DNA of 64,000 bases from Prochlorococcus sp. AG-402-B05. Lineage in GTDB: Bacteria > Cyanobacteriota > Cyanobacteriia > PCC-6307 > Cyanobiaceae. Shown in pieces: positions 34,615 through 44,959 of this stretch. Location: contig QCHK01000009.1 of NCBI GenBank assembly GCA_003279635.1, positions 1-64,000 of the forward strand. Direction: 5' to 3'. Made by a program: the position numbers and the translations under genes. Under the pieces are notes generated by a model. The model searched no databases and had not been told where the DNA came from. It was given only the letters and a program-made list of their open reading frames with translations. Position 1 is the stretch's first letter. The number at the start of each line of letters is the position of its first letter.

Positions 34615-34984
34615 GAGTTAAATAAACGCCAGCAAAAGGTCAATCATCTGTAAGGAGAATGACTTGAAATCTGAATTAAATCGCCTATCTAGCCAAAAAA
34701 GTTGAAATTAATTGAAGTTCAATTTATTTGGAAATGCTAGCGATAAAAAGATGGCTGAGACTTTTTTAAACTTTTCACAAAGTCCAAATAGTATCTCGAC
34801 ATAAGAACATTAATTCTTCTGTACTGGCCAAAAAGACTAAACGCAAACGTCTAATCTGCTCAAGGATCCAGAGGCCCGGCTAGCGGGCGGGCATAGAAAA
34901 GCTTTAGCAACTTAAAACATTACACTATTAACACCCATTTTGTGTGATGCTTCACTTGAATAAGAGAAAGAATTTGATTTAAAG

Positions 34985-35449
34985 ATGCCTTTATTACTCT
35001 CTGGTCAGAAATTTCGGACTGATCTTGAATCATTCGGCTGCCTTGCCATCCTTTGTCCATTAGAAGGAGGAGCAGAAACTCGATTACTTCGAAGACTAAG
35101 AGCTAGTGGATATCAAACACAGATAACTTCCGCTCGAGGATTAGGAGATCCAGTTGTCTTTCTTACCCAATTACATGGAATCAGACCACCACATTTGGGA
35201 CATCAAAATGTTGGGAGAAATGGTGCCTTAGGGGAAGTTCAACAAGTTATTCCTCAATTAAATGAATTGTTAGTCGAAAATAAACCCTTAATTTTATGGT
35301 TATTAGAGGGTCAAGTCTTATCCAAGTCGGAACTATTAGCAATAAATAATCTCTGCCAAAAGGAACCTCGTATAAAAATTGTTATTGAAATGGGAGGGGC
35401 TCGAAGTATTAAATGGCAACCATTAAATGAATTTATTAATAGGGATTAG
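34985..35449 (+). CDS. ndhN: NAD(P)H-quinone oxidoreductase subunit N
   Basis: [56 protein letters not shown]. Confidence 0.92.
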   Translation: MPLLLSGQKFRTDLESFGCLAILCPLEGGAETRLLRRLRASGYQTQITSARGLGDPVVFLTQLHGIRPPHLGHQNVGRNGALGEVQQVIPQLNELLVENKPLILWLLEGQVLSKSELLAINNLCQKEPRIKIVIEMGGARSIKWQPLNEFINRD

Positions 35450-35461
35450 AAATTCATCAAG

Positions 35462-36484
35462 GTGATCAATCAAAATTTAACTTGCAATTCGGAAGCTCTC
35501 AAAAAAGGTAACTGGGTAAAATTAATCTGTGGTGCAAGTAATCAAGATTTACCTTCAATAAATGATATTTGCTCAATTTATGGAGCTGCAGGGGTGCATT
35601 GCATTGACATCGCTGCCGACGAAGCTGTTGTCCATGCAGCTCGCAATGCTATTGATTGGGTTTTCGAAACTTATGGAAAAAAACCATGGCTGATGATCAG
35701 TTTAAGTGATGGGAAAGATTCGCATTTTCGCAAAGCTTGGTTTAATCCAGACCTATGTCCATCGAATTGCATAAGACCCTGTCAAAATATTTGTCCGGCT
35801 CACGCGATTGAAAACGCAGGTGGTGTAAATGCTAATAAATGCTACGGATGTGGCCGATGTATTGATACATGCCCGTTAGGTATCATTCAAGAAAAAGATC
35901 GAAGATTAACTTTGAGAGATTTCGCTCCAATGTTAACCACTATCAAACCAGATGCAGTAGAAATTCATACTGCTCCAGGAAGAGGTAAAGAATTTGAAAA
36001 AACAATCAAGGAAATTTTCAAATCCGACCTGCAACTAAAGCGATTATCTGTTAGTTGCGGTTTACAAGGACATGGAATAAACCATGAACAATTAGCAGAA
36101 GAACTTTGGCTGCGACATAAATTCCTGAGAATTCATAATCAAAAACCTCTTTGGCAAATTGATGGGCGTCGAATGAGTGGAGATCTCGGAGGAGGTGCGG
36201 CCAAAATCGCCGTAAAACTTTGGGAAAGAATACGCCCAATAGCTCCACCAGGCCCCTTGCAACTTGCTGGAGGAACTAATGAATCGACAATCAAGTACCT
36301 CCCAGAGATTAAAGGACCTGAAGGAATTGCTTTTGGAGGACAAGCAAGAAAGATAATCCAACCATGGTTAGAAGAAGCTCAACGAAAAGGAATTAGTCTT
36401 AGAGAATGGCCCGAAGGCTGGGATGCGGCTCTTTCAGAGGCAAAGCGACTAATAAATCCTTGGCTTGTAAGAAAATCTTTATGA
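35462..36484 (+). CDS. ldpA: LdpA-like iron-sulfur protein (circadian/redox-associated)
   Basis: CPSNCIRPCQNICPAHAIENAGGVNANKCYGCGRCIDTCPLGII ferredoxin-type clusters; position next to ndhN. Confidence 0.82.
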   Translation: MINQNLTCNSEALKKGNWVKLICGASNQDLPSINDICSIYGAAGVHCIDIAADEAVVHAARNAIDWVFETYGKKPWLMISLSDGKDSHFRKAWFNPDLCPSNCIRPCQNICPAHAIENAGGVNANKCYGCGRCIDTCPLGIIQEKDRRLTLRDFAPMLTTIKPDAVEIHTAPGRGKEFEKTIKEIFKSDLQLKRLSVSCGLQGHGINHEQLAEELWLRHKFLRIHNQKPLWQIDGRRMSGDLGGGAAKIAVKLWERIRPIAPPGPLQLAGGTNESTIKYLPEIKGPEGIAFGGQARKIIQPWLEEAQRKGISLREWPEGWDAALSEAKRLINPWLVRKSL

Positions 36485-36511
36485 TTGATTTTTTCTAGCT
36501 AAATCAATCAT
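36481..36511 (+). terminator. Hairpin overlapping ldpA stop, possible terminator
   Basis: ATGATTGATTT-TTTCTAGCT-AAATCAATCAT; no strong T-run after it. Confidence 0.35.
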
Positions 36512-36667
36512 TCGAAAGCCCAAGTCGAGCTTTAAATAATGAATAAATTATCCGATTAATTAAGAAAAACTGAATAAAGACATGACAGGATTGATTCAAA
36601 TATGCAATTATCTAAGAGATAGAATCCAAATCTTTGTCACTCCATTGCAAACATAGATCTGGAACAA

Positions 36668-36739
36668 TGGGCCGTCGCCAAGTGGTAAGGCATCGGGTTT
36701 TGGTCTCGACATTCCTAGGTTCGAATCCTAGCGGCCCAG
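36668..36739 (+). tRNA. trnQ: tRNA-Gln(TTG)
   Basis: TGGGCCG...GGTTTTGGTCT (anticodon TTG)...CCTAGGTTCGAATCCTAG CGGCCCA G. Confidence 0.95.
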
Positions 36740-36752
36740 TTTTCAAGAGTTA

Positions 36753-37532
36753 GTGATAGATAAACCTTTACTTGTACTGGATTTTGATGGTGTCATCGTT
36801 GACGGCATTAGGGAGTATTGGTCAAGTTCTAATCAAACTTGTCTAAACATATTTTCTGCCAAAGAAAAAGAAATAATTTCCTTTTCTAGTGAGATTCCCG
36901 CAGCTTTTAAAACCCTGAGACCCTGGGTTCATCATGGTTGGGAAATGGTTATCTTAGCTGCTGAATGTTCAGATAAAACTAGTCAACTAAACTTAAAAGG
37001 TATTGAGAGTTTCTCAAGAAATTACTCAAAAGAATGCACTTCAGCACTTAATCGACGGGGTTGGACACCTTTAAAATTACAAGAAGCTTTAAATCAAACT
37101 AGAAGAGAAGCAATATCAAATAATTTCAATCAGTGGTTAAATTTGCATCAGCCTTTTTCTTTAGTCACGCAACGCCTCAAGACACTTGAGAAAGAAGGCA
37201 TTGAATTTGCTGTTTTAACAACAAAAAGTATCGAGTTCACAAAAAAACTTTTGGATTGTTTTGATCTTCAACCAAAGCTTGTTTTCGGTCATGAATCAGG
37301 AAGCAAAGTCGATGTCTTGACCCAACTCTTACAGAAAAGAATACTTCGAGGGTTTATTGAAGATCGTAGAACTACCTTAGAAAAAGTCATGGAAGATCAC
37401 ACCCTGAGATCTATCCCTTGTTACTTAGCAAGCTGGGGATATTTGAAACCTGAAGATCGAAATAATCTTCCTTCTGGTATTAAATTACTAAATTTAGATA
37501 TTGTACGAGAACCTATCTCGAAGTGGTCTTGA
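36753..37532 (+). CDS. HAD-superfamily hydrolase
   Basis: GTG start; LLVLDFDGVIVDGIREYW (DxDG), FAVLTTKSIEFTKKLL, GFIEDRRTTLEKV. Confidence 0.85.
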   Translation: MIDKPLLVLDFDGVIVDGIREYWSSSNQTCLNIFSAKEKEIISFSSEIPAAFKTLRPWVHHGWEMVILAAECSDKTSQLNLKGIESFSRNYSKECTSALNRRGWTPLKLQEALNQTRREAISNNFNQWLNLHQPFSLVTQRLKTLEKEGIEFAVLTTKSIEFTKKLLDCFDLQPKLVFGHESGSKVDVLTQLLQKRILRGFIEDRRTTLEKVMEDHTLRSIPCYLASWGYLKPEDRNNLPSGIKLLNLDIVREPISKWS

Positions 37533-37556
37533 CTTAATAGCGTACGTGTGTACTAT
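37529..37556 (+). promoter_or_regulatory. recA promoter with LexA-box-like dyad in the spacer
   Basis: TTGACT (37529-37534) -N16- TACTAT (37551-37556); dyad GTACGTGTGTAC at 37542-37553. Confidence 0.6.
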
Positions 37557-37644
37557 CGGTTTAATTGCTAAGCGTTGAGGAACTGAGTATTTCATCATCA
37601 ATCCCAACGTCTGTTGTTCCCCCTCTGAATTAAAGTTATTTGTC

Positions 37645-38778
37645 ATGTCAAACGAAGGTAAGTCACTCCAATCAACTGAATCCAAGAAAATAGACGCACA
37701 ATCTGGAGAAAAAGAAAAAGCATTGAACTTAGTGGTTGGGCAAATAGAACGCAATTTCGGGAAGGGTTCGATCATGCGTCTTGGCGACGCGTCAAAGATG
37801 CGGGTAGAAACTATATCTACGGGTGCTTTAACTCTTGATTTAGCTCTTGGTGGCGGATATCCCAAAGGACGTGTAATTGAAGTTTATGGTCCCGAAAGTT
37901 CTGGTAAAACAACGCTGACATTACATGCAATAGCAGAGATTCAACGTAACGGCGGAGTTGCTGCATTTGTGGATGCAGAACATGCTCTTGACCCAGTCTA
38001 TGCAGCTGCTCTTGGTGTTGATGTAGAGAATCTTCTCGTATCTCAACCGGACACAGGAGAGATGGCATTGGAAATCGTTGACCAACTTATTAGATCTGCT
38101 GCAGTCGATCTAGTAGTTGTTGATTCAGTCGCTGCACTGACTCCCCGTTCAGAGATAGAAGGAGAAATGGGTGATCATTCAGTGGGTGCTCAAGCTCGCC
38201 TAATGAGTCAAGCAATGAGAAAAATTACTGGAAATATTGGAAAGTCTGGTTGCACAGTAATTTTCTTAAATCAATTACGTCTAAAAATTGGTATTACATA
38301 TGGGAATCCAGAGACAACAACTGGTGGAAACGCTCTAAAATTTTATGCCTCTGTAAGATTAGATATTCGTCGTATTCAAACGTTAAAAAGAGGAACTGAA
38401 GAATATGGAATTCGTGCAAAAGTGAAAGTCGCAAAAAACAAAGTTGCGCCTCCATTTCGAATAGCCGAATTTGATATACTTTTTGGGAAAGGAATTAGTA
38501 CTCTGGGCTGTCTTCTTGATTTAGCAGATGAGACTAATGTCGTTACTCGTAAAGGAGCTTGGTATAGCTATGAAGGTGACAATATTGGGCAAGGGAGAGA
38601 CAATACCATTACTTGGCTTGAACAAAATCCTGAATCAAAAGAAATAATTGAAAAGTTAGTTAAAGAAAAATTAACTGAAGGCTCAAAAGTAAGTGCTAAT
38701 TCGATGAGACCATTAGTGTCAGCTGCTCGACAGGCTTCTTCACGACCCAACCTAAGCCAAGTTTCAGCGAACGGTTAA
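37645..38778 (+). CDS. recA: Recombinase A
   Basis: [43 protein letters not shown]. Confidence 0.99.
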   Translation: MSNEGKSLQSTESKKIDAQSGEKEKALNLVVGQIERNFGKGSIMRLGDASKMRVETISTGALTLDLALGGGYPKGRVIEVYGPESSGKTTLTLHAIAEIQRNGGVAAFVDAEHALDPVYAAALGVDVENLLVSQPDTGEMALEIVDQLIRSAAVDLVVVDSVAALTPRSEIEGEMGDHSVGAQARLMSQAMRKITGNIGKSGCTVIFLNQLRLKIGITYGNPETTTGGNALKFYASVRLDIRRIQTLKRGTEEYGIRAKVKVAKNKVAPPFRIAEFDILFGKGISTLGCLLDLADETNVVTRKGAWYSYEGDNIGQGRDNTITWLEQNPESKEIIEKLVKEKLTEGSKVSANSMRPLVSAARQASSRPNLSQVSANG

Positions 38779-38798
38779 AGGTAAAAACATACTTGGCT

Positions 38799-39038
38799 TT
38801 ATCTGATATCTGCAGGAATCCACCAGCCTGCAGCAGGTCCAACAAAGCGAACAATGATCCAAAGAATAACTAAAGCAGCAATACCTATCCATCCTGCGCG
38901 AATACTTAATTGTATAAATTGATCTCTTTGCGCTTGTGTAACAGGAAACCAAGAAACAATACGAGGTGACTCACTCCTAGGATTTTTCTTAGTACGAGGT
39001 TTTAAGCCTTGCTCAGATCTTCGGCGTGCTTCTCCCAT
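38799..39038 (-). CDS. Conserved cyanobacterial small membrane protein (DUF2839-like)
   Basis: MGEARRRSEQGLKPR ... single C-terminal TM IGIAALVILWIIVRFVGPAAGWW. Confidence 0.75.
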   Translation of the reverse strand: MGEARRRSEQGLKPRTKKNPRSESPRIVSWFPVTQAQRDQFIQLSIRAGWIGIAALVILWIIVRFVGPAAGWWIPADIR

Positions 39039-39076
39039 TATAAAAAAACAATATTTTTTAATCTAAGAGATTGATT

Positions 39077-40525
39077 TTAATAAGGCAATAAACGCTCTAA
39101 AGCAACCCACGGTTCAAGAGCTTCAAATATTAGTTTTCCCCAACTTCTATAGCGCATGCGACCGTCAAGTATAGCGACTCGAACATCTTTCCCCCTGATG
39201 ATAGCAAGTGATTTAAGAAGGATAGCCAGGGTTTCTGGGAAAAGGAATTCTCGAAACCAGTCACGACCTTGATGCCTAAGCATTTCAACTTTAGCAGCAA
39301 TCCAAGGTGATTCTAAAGTAGGCAATGGAATCACTGGAAAAATCAATTGATCTGGCGTTGGTAAAGTGTACTGATTAACAATCCACCAATTACAACTACA
39401 ACAAATAATCCCATTAATCTCAATATTAGTAGTTTCATGAACGACTCTCAGTCCAAATTCTCCAGCTAGTTCACTAGTTATCTGAAGTCGTAGTTGCAAA
39501 TCATCTACCAAAACAATAGTTGGACGAGTGCGTCCAAGGATTAATCTTTGACACTGTCTTATAATATGACGATAAAAATGAGATGTATTTGGCAAAGGTT
39601 GTCTTTTAGGAACAAATAAAGGAATAGGTTCTTGATCAAATTTGTTTCCTACATCCACCTTCACATTGAAAGTAAATTTTTTACTATTTAAATCTAAAAA
39701 GAAAGAATCGCTTTGACCAGAATTAGTTAGCATTAAAAGAGTATTTTTTGATAGCAGGCCTGAGAGAGTTTGCAATGGAAGCAAAGGTTGAATATACCAA
39801 TCCCAACTAAGTTTTTGATTATCTAGTCTCGCCCATGTTACCCATCCATTGTTGATGACATTCAGAGCCCGCTGCCAAGGCATTACGGAAGGTAGGTCAT
39901 CTTTGAGAATTTCTTTTAATGCTAAAAGTTCCCTAAAATCAATTCTGATAACAGCATCAGACCCAAATGACTGACTAAAAAGACTTCGACTTAGACGCTC
40001 ATGAACTTCAATAATTGAAGCCTCAAAACGTGAGTGAGAAGCAATTAAATTCTCCCAATCTTTTGGAGTAATTCTAATAGACATAGACTCTCTAAGTTCG
40101 TTAGAAATAAACTCAGATTCAGGAAAAATTAATTGGCGATTTTTTAATAAATCTTTTTCATTTGCAAAAATAAAATCTTGGTATCTTAGAACCCAAATTT
40201 TTTCATCTGAGGGAATTAGATCAATTCCTTCTACATAATCGAAACCTAATCGACTAGAATTTAACTTTGGTAATTCCACTTCAAATAAGAGTCGATATTG
40301 CCTCTCTGAAAGAATCAACACAATATTGTTGTTATGCAAACAAAGTGGAATCAAAAGGCCAGGCCACCAAAAATTTCGACTATCACTTGATAATTGAATA
40401 AAAGTATTATCTTTACGACTTAAACTTCTAGAGATCAATCTTGTTAGGGTCAAATTATGTGGCCATAGAGCAAGATTTCTTTGATAGTATTTTTTTAGAT
40501 GTTTATGTGAATTCACCTCAAGCAT
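39077..40525 (-). CDS. DinG/helicase-related conserved protein lacking a recognisable Walker A
   Basis: C-terminal LPTLESPWIAAKVEMLRHQGRDWFREFLFPETLAILLKSLAIIRGKDVRVAILDGRMRYRSWG resembles the DinG-like C-terminal segment; no GxxxxGK[ST] seen. Confidence 0.5.
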   Translation of the reverse strand: MLEVNSHKHLKKYYQRNLALWPHNLTLTRLISRSLSRKDNTFIQLSSDSRNFWWPGLLIPLCLHNNNIVLILSERQYRLLFEVELPKLNSSRLGFDYVEGIDLIPSDEKIWVLRYQDFIFANEKDLLKNRQLIFPESEFISNELRESMSIRITPKDWENLIASHSRFEASIIEVHERLSRSLFSQSFGSDAVIRIDFRELLALKEILKDDLPSVMPWQRALNVINNGWVTWARLDNQKLSWDWYIQPLLPLQTLSGLLSKNTLLMLTNSGQSDSFFLDLNSKKFTFNVKVDVGNKFDQEPIPLFVPKRQPLPNTSHFYRHIIRQCQRLILGRTRPTIVLVDDLQLRLQITSELAGEFGLRVVHETTNIEINGIICCSCNWWIVNQYTLPTPDQLIFPVIPLPTLESPWIAAKVEMLRHQGRDWFREFLFPETLAILLKSLAIIRGKDVRVAILDGRMRYRSWGKLIFEALEPWVALERLLPY

Positions 40526-40598
40526 TAGTAGGACCTTTTATCAATAAATTCTTTTAATCATGTTGCCCTATCAATAAAGATATAGAACAATACTATTT

Positions 40599-41474
40599 AT
40601 GGAGCTTAAAACAAAACCCCCTAAAAATATTGGAATTGTGGGATTAGGTCTAATTGGAGGCTCCTTAGGCTTAGATCTCCAAAAGCTTGGATATACAGTT
40701 TATGGAGTTACTCATCGAGAAAAAACTGCACAAAAAGCCAGAGAAAGAAAATTAGCCCAAATTATTAGTACTGATCAGAGTGTATTAAAAAATTGTTCTC
40801 TTATTTATCTTGCTTTACCACTTGAACAACTCCTCAATCCCTCATCAGCTTTAATCAATGCCATTCCGAGAAATGCTGTTGTTACTGATGTTGGATCTGT
40901 AAAGGTCTCTATTTTGGATACTTGGAACAAGTTGCATCCGCGTTTTGTAGCCAGTCATCCAATGACAGGAACGGAAGAATCTGGTGTTAACGCAGGTCAA
41001 CATAATTTATTTAAAAATAAGCCTTGGGTAGTTACTCCAAATAAAGAAACTGATAAAAAAGCCCTCGAAATAGTTCACCAAATTACTTTGTCACTTGGGA
41101 GTCAATGGATAAGCTCTGAAGCTCAAATACATGATGAAGCTGTTGGCTTGATTTCACATTTACCAGTTCTAATTAGCGCGGCATTAATTAATACAGTCAC
41201 TACAGATATAAAGCCTTCCTTATATTCACTTGCAAAAAGTATTGCATCCAGTGGGTTTGCTGACACCTCTAGGGTTGGAGGTGGAAACCCAGAGCTAGGA
41301 GTCTCCATGGCAAAATTGAACAAAAAAAATATAGAGAGACATTTGGCGTCTTATAGACATTCTCTAGATCTTTTTGAAAAATATTTACTTGAAGAGAACT
41401 GGAGTGAACTCGAAAAAATACTAGTTAATACACAGGAAGAAAGACAGAATTTCATTTTAAAACCTACTAATTAA
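40599..41474 (+). CDS. tyrA: Prephenate/arogenate dehydrogenase
   Basis: IGIVGLGLIGGSLGLDLQKLGYTVYGV; FVASHPMTGTEESGVNAG. Confidence 0.95.
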   Translation: MELKTKPPKNIGIVGLGLIGGSLGLDLQKLGYTVYGVTHREKTAQKARERKLAQIISTDQSVLKNCSLIYLALPLEQLLNPSSALINAIPRNAVVTDVGSVKVSILDTWNKLHPRFVASHPMTGTEESGVNAGQHNLFKNKPWVVTPNKETDKKALEIVHQITLSLGSQWISSEAQIHDEAVGLISHLPVLISAALINTVTTDIKPSLYSLAKSIASSGFADTSRVGGGNPELGVSMAKLNKKNIERHLASYRHSLDLFEKYLLEENWSELEKILVNTQEERQNFILKPTN

Positions 41475-42984
41475 AGACAGGGATATTTAGATGTCTACCT
41501 TTAGATTCTAATAGTTGTCTTACAACCATCAAAGCTGATTGGCTGACGCCAGCGGTACCTTCACCAGGGTATATAGAATCTCCACAAAGCCATAAACCTC
41601 TAAGAGGGGTTCTACTTGACAGACCAAACGGACCAAATTGATCTGGATGTTGACCAAGCCCTCCGACGATTCCACCAGGACGTCCTGTCCACCTTTCAAA
41701 GCTTCTTGGGGTAGAAAGTTCTTGATGATCCCAACTCGTCTCTAGCAAATCAAACTTGTGATCTAAAATAGCTCTAATCTGTTTCGATACAACATTTTTT
41801 TTTCTGGTATATGCTTGACTATCTAGATTAGACCATTGATCAATATCTACAAATACACTTGCTATTAAGGTGGCCATCCCAACTGGTGCACGTTGATCAT
41901 TTTCCATACTGATAGAAATAAATAAAGAACCAAAATTCTCATCAAATACTTGAATATGAGCCGGACAATCAACGGGCAAATCTGCACGACGGAGAGCTCC
42001 ATAAAATACAATGGCACCACTAGGTTTGGGTATTTTTTTTATACTTTCACGGTAAGTTGTAGATAAACCTCCATCAATAGGAATTAAATCTAAAAGAGAT
42101 TGAGGAGGCAAGCTAAAAACAATATCTGATGCTTTCATCTGTATCAAATTCTTTCTTCTATCAATCACATTGACATCAAAAATATTTGAATTTTTTTTAC
42201 TTACTATTTTGGTCACTCTATGCCCAATCAAAAGGCTTCCACCATCTCTCAAAAAACTATCTTTCAACAAATCGCTAAGAATTTGCATTGATCCATGAAG
42301 ATGCCATAGACCTCTAGGAGATTGGGCCATTTGAAGAACAGTTGCACCGTATAAAGCTGCCGTTCTACTTGCTGGCTCTTGAGAGTAAAGTTTTAATTGA
42401 AGGTCTAAAAAACTTTGTAGACGTCTATCTTTATGACAACCGGTTATTATAAGTAAGTCTGCAATAGTCAACTTACTCAAAAAACCAGTTAAAAGATTTG
42501 AAGGACGTATGGCTCTAATTAATTGACTTAAATCCCAAAAATTTCTTACCGGAAGTATTGGATCTCTTTCGACAAATTCCCAGTTACTTTCATGAATTTT
42601 AGAACATAATGACCAGAAGATTTCACTCCCAGGAAACTGTTCTTGTCTTTCTTTCTGCCATCTCAATGGATCATGCCAAAGATTGATTGGCCTACTCCCA
42701 TCACCAAGAGCAACTGAACATCCAGGATCTAAAATTTTTGCATCAGGTTGCGGAATATCTAAATAATTAAATAAACGATGATGAATTCCACCCCTCTCAA
42801 GACCTGCAACTTGGGTAGCCCCAACATCAAAGGTATAAGAACCTCTTTTAAAAGTTCCTGCACAACCACCTAATTGACTATGTGCTTCGACCAAAGTTAC
42901 CTGATAACCCTCTTTAGAGAGAAGAGCAGCACCTGTTAAGCCAGCTATCCCTCCCCCAACAACAATGATAGATTCTTCAGACAT
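41467..42984 (-). CDS. crtD: Carotenoid desaturase/isomerase-family FAD oxidoreductase (CrtD- or CrtISO-like)
   Basis: IIVVGGGIAGLTGAALLSKEGYQVTLVEAHSQLGGCAGTFKRGSYTFDVGATQVAG; GLWLCGDSIYPGEGTAGVSQSAL. Confidence 0.75.
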   Translation of the reverse strand: MSEESIIVVGGGIAGLTGAALLSKEGYQVTLVEAHSQLGGCAGTFKRGSYTFDVGATQVAGLERGGIHHRLFNYLDIPQPDAKILDPGCSVALGDGSRPINLWHDPLRWQKERQEQFPGSEIFWSLCSKIHESNWEFVERDPILPVRNFWDLSQLIRAIRPSNLLTGFLSKLTIADLLIITGCHKDRRLQSFLDLQLKLYSQEPASRTAALYGATVLQMAQSPRGLWHLHGSMQILSDLLKDSFLRDGGSLLIGHRVTKIVSKKNSNIFDVNVIDRRKNLIQMKASDIVFSLPPQSLLDLIPIDGGLSTTYRESIKKIPKPSGAIVFYGALRRADLPVDCPAHIQVFDENFGSLFISISMENDQRAPVGMATLIASVFVDIDQWSNLDSQAYTRKKNVVSKQIRAILDHKFDLLETSWDHQELSTPRSFERWTGRPGGIVGGLGQHPDQFGPFGLSSRTPLRGLWLCGDSIYPGEGTAGVSQSALMVVRQLLESKGRHLNIPVFN

Positions 42985-43012
42985 AAAAAATTATCAGGCG
43001 AAAAAACATTGA

Positions 43013-43900
43013 ATGGAGGAATTAATCCAAAATGCTCTTTCAAGATCAAATAAAGTGAGCAACAACTCACTAATAGAAAAAATAATTCCGGTAGGCGGAG
43101 GTTGTATCCATAAAGCTTGGTCCATTCATTTCCAAAATGGCAAGAGGGTTTTTGCTAAATCAAATTACATTGACAATATTAATATGTTTAAGTTTGAACG
43201 TGAGTGTCTTTCAGTTCTAAAAAGATTTGCTAATGAATCTTATATTTGCGTTCCTAAAACACTTGATCTAATAAGTTATCAAAATATATCTATACTTTTT
43301 TTAGAATGGATAGATCTTAAACAATGCCAACAAAATGTACTTGGGAAAGGCTTAGCACTGCTACATAAATCTTCAAGTGAATGGAGCAAAAAAAATTTTG
43401 GATGGGAAGAAGAAGGTTTTATAGGATCTAACACCCAAGCAAGAGGGTGGGACAGCAACTGGGGAGGATTCTTTGTAAATTATCGTCTTAGGCCACAACT
43501 TTTACAAGCAAAAGCATGGGGGGTTAGAGTTGAGGATTATCAGGATGTTTTAATATATTTAAGCTCATATCTAAACGATCATCAGCCAAAGATCTCACTA
43601 GTTCATGGAGATCTTTGGTCCGGTAATTGTGGAAGTACTAAAAATGGCTTAGGAAGTCTTTACGATCCTGCCTGTTACTGGGCTGACAGAGAAGTAGATA
43701 TCTCAATGACTAAATTATTTGGTGGTTTTAATAGAGAATTTTATAAAGGATACGAAGAGATTTGGCCACTAGATAAATTTTCAAAAGATAGAGCTGATAT
43801 TTATAATCTTTACCATTTGCTTAATCACGCAAATATATTTGGTGGATCCTATAAAGAAAGTTCACTGAAAATACTAAAAGATCTGAGATCTCGAGTTTAA
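43013..43900 (+). CDS. Fructosamine/ketosamine kinase family protein
   Basis: IIPVGGGCIHKAWSIHFQNGKRVFAKSN; LVHGDLWSGNCGSTKNGLGSLYDPACYWADREVDISMTKLFGGF. Confidence 0.92.
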   Translation: MEELIQNALSRSNKVSNNSLIEKIIPVGGGCIHKAWSIHFQNGKRVFAKSNYIDNINMFKFERECLSVLKRFANESYICVPKTLDLISYQNISILFLEWIDLKQCQQNVLGKGLALLHKSSSEWSKKNFGWEEEGFIGSNTQARGWDSNWGGFFVNYRLRPQLLQAKAWGVRVEDYQDVLIYLSSYLNDHQPKISLVHGDLWSGNCGSTKNGLGSLYDPACYWADREVDISMTKLFGGFNREFYKGYEEIWPLDKFSKDRADIYNLYHLLNHANIFGGSYKESSLKILKDLRSRV

Positions 43901-43936
43901 CGAAACCTCAGATCTATTGTTCTCTCTATTATTAAT

Positions 43937-44305
43937 TTATCCTAAGTACTCTTTCTTAAGATTTTGAACTTTGTCAAATACAGCAGTTCTTTTTTCACTT
44001 GTTGTTAAGTTCTGCCAACTCCATTGACCTAAAACAACAATTCCAAGAAGTTCAAGCAAACCAGGAAGAATTGGGAAAAAATTGACTGTATCAATAACAA
44101 CCTTGATTAAAACTTGAGCCAAAACAACAACGGCAATAATCCCTGCTGCCTTGCCATACTTACCCATTTGAGTCCAATCAATTTTGCTCAAAGATTCATT
44201 AACTTTTCCCATTACATCACTGTAACGTTCTGAAAAATTAACACCTTCTGTTTTCCCTGCCTTTGATTCATCATTAGAATCAGGATTTACATCAGACATG
44301 AACAC
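43937..44305 (-). CDS. CAAD-domain (CURT1-like) membrane protein
   Basis: Two TM helices and FFPILPGLLELLGIVVLGQWSWQNLTTSEKR. Confidence 0.8.
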   Translation of the reverse strand: MFMSDVNPDSNDESKAGKTEGVNFSERYSDVMGKVNESLSKIDWTQMGKYGKAAGIIAVVVLAQVLIKVVIDTVNFFPILPGLLELLGIVVLGQWSWQNLTTSEKRTAVFDKVQNLKKEYLG

Positions 44306-44423
44306 AAGCTACTAAGCAATTATGGACTGAGCGTATCGAATTAATTTAAAAAATGCCATAGGCTGAATAGAGATAAGTCCGAACCAAAATAGAGAGGATG
44401 CCGAATCAAATCATTTTTTTTTC

Positions 44424-44936
44424 ATGAAAATTCCAAAATATATTGAATTTCATAACCAAACGAATTCTATTCTCTCTAAATTTTTAAAGGCGGCAGAGCC
44501 AGAGGAAGGCTGCTGTTTTCTAATAGGCAAAACAAACAGCTCAACTAAAGATCACAAAAGAAATATTTGGGAGATAACTCACATCTGGAATTGTCAAAAC
44601 ATTTGGGGAGAAGAAGAATCGAGATTAATTGATCAAAATATAGGAGCGGTTTCTAACCAAAAAAATATGCAATTATCAAAAAAAAATTGCTTCGAAGTAG
44701 ACGCTAAAGATCAAATATCATCTCACAAATGGGCAAGAGAGAATGATCTAGAAGTTTTATGTTGTGCGCACTCTCATCTTTCAGATAAAAACAAACCCTC
44801 AGAAATGGATCTACTATTACACCAATCTCCTGGTCTAATGGTTATTTCAAATAAGGATGGAGATTTAAAAGCATGGTGGATTAAAAATAAATTAAACTTC
44901 CATAGCGTGAAAATTGAATTTTTTTCTTTAACGTAA
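44424..44936 (+). CDS. JAMM/MPN+ metallopeptidase
   Basis: AEPEEGCCFLIG upstream Glu and HSHLSDKNKPSEMD, exact HxHx7SxxD JAMM motif. Confidence 0.85.
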   Translation: MKIPKYIEFHNQTNSILSKFLKAAEPEEGCCFLIGKTNSSTKDHKRNIWEITHIWNCQNIWGEEESRLIDQNIGAVSNQKNMQLSKKNCFEVDAKDQISSHKWARENDLEVLCCAHSHLSDKNKPSEMDLLLHQSPGLMVISNKDGDLKAWWIKNKLNFHSVKIEFFSLT

Positions 44937-44959
44937 AAGAATCAGGGAAGGTTTGATTA

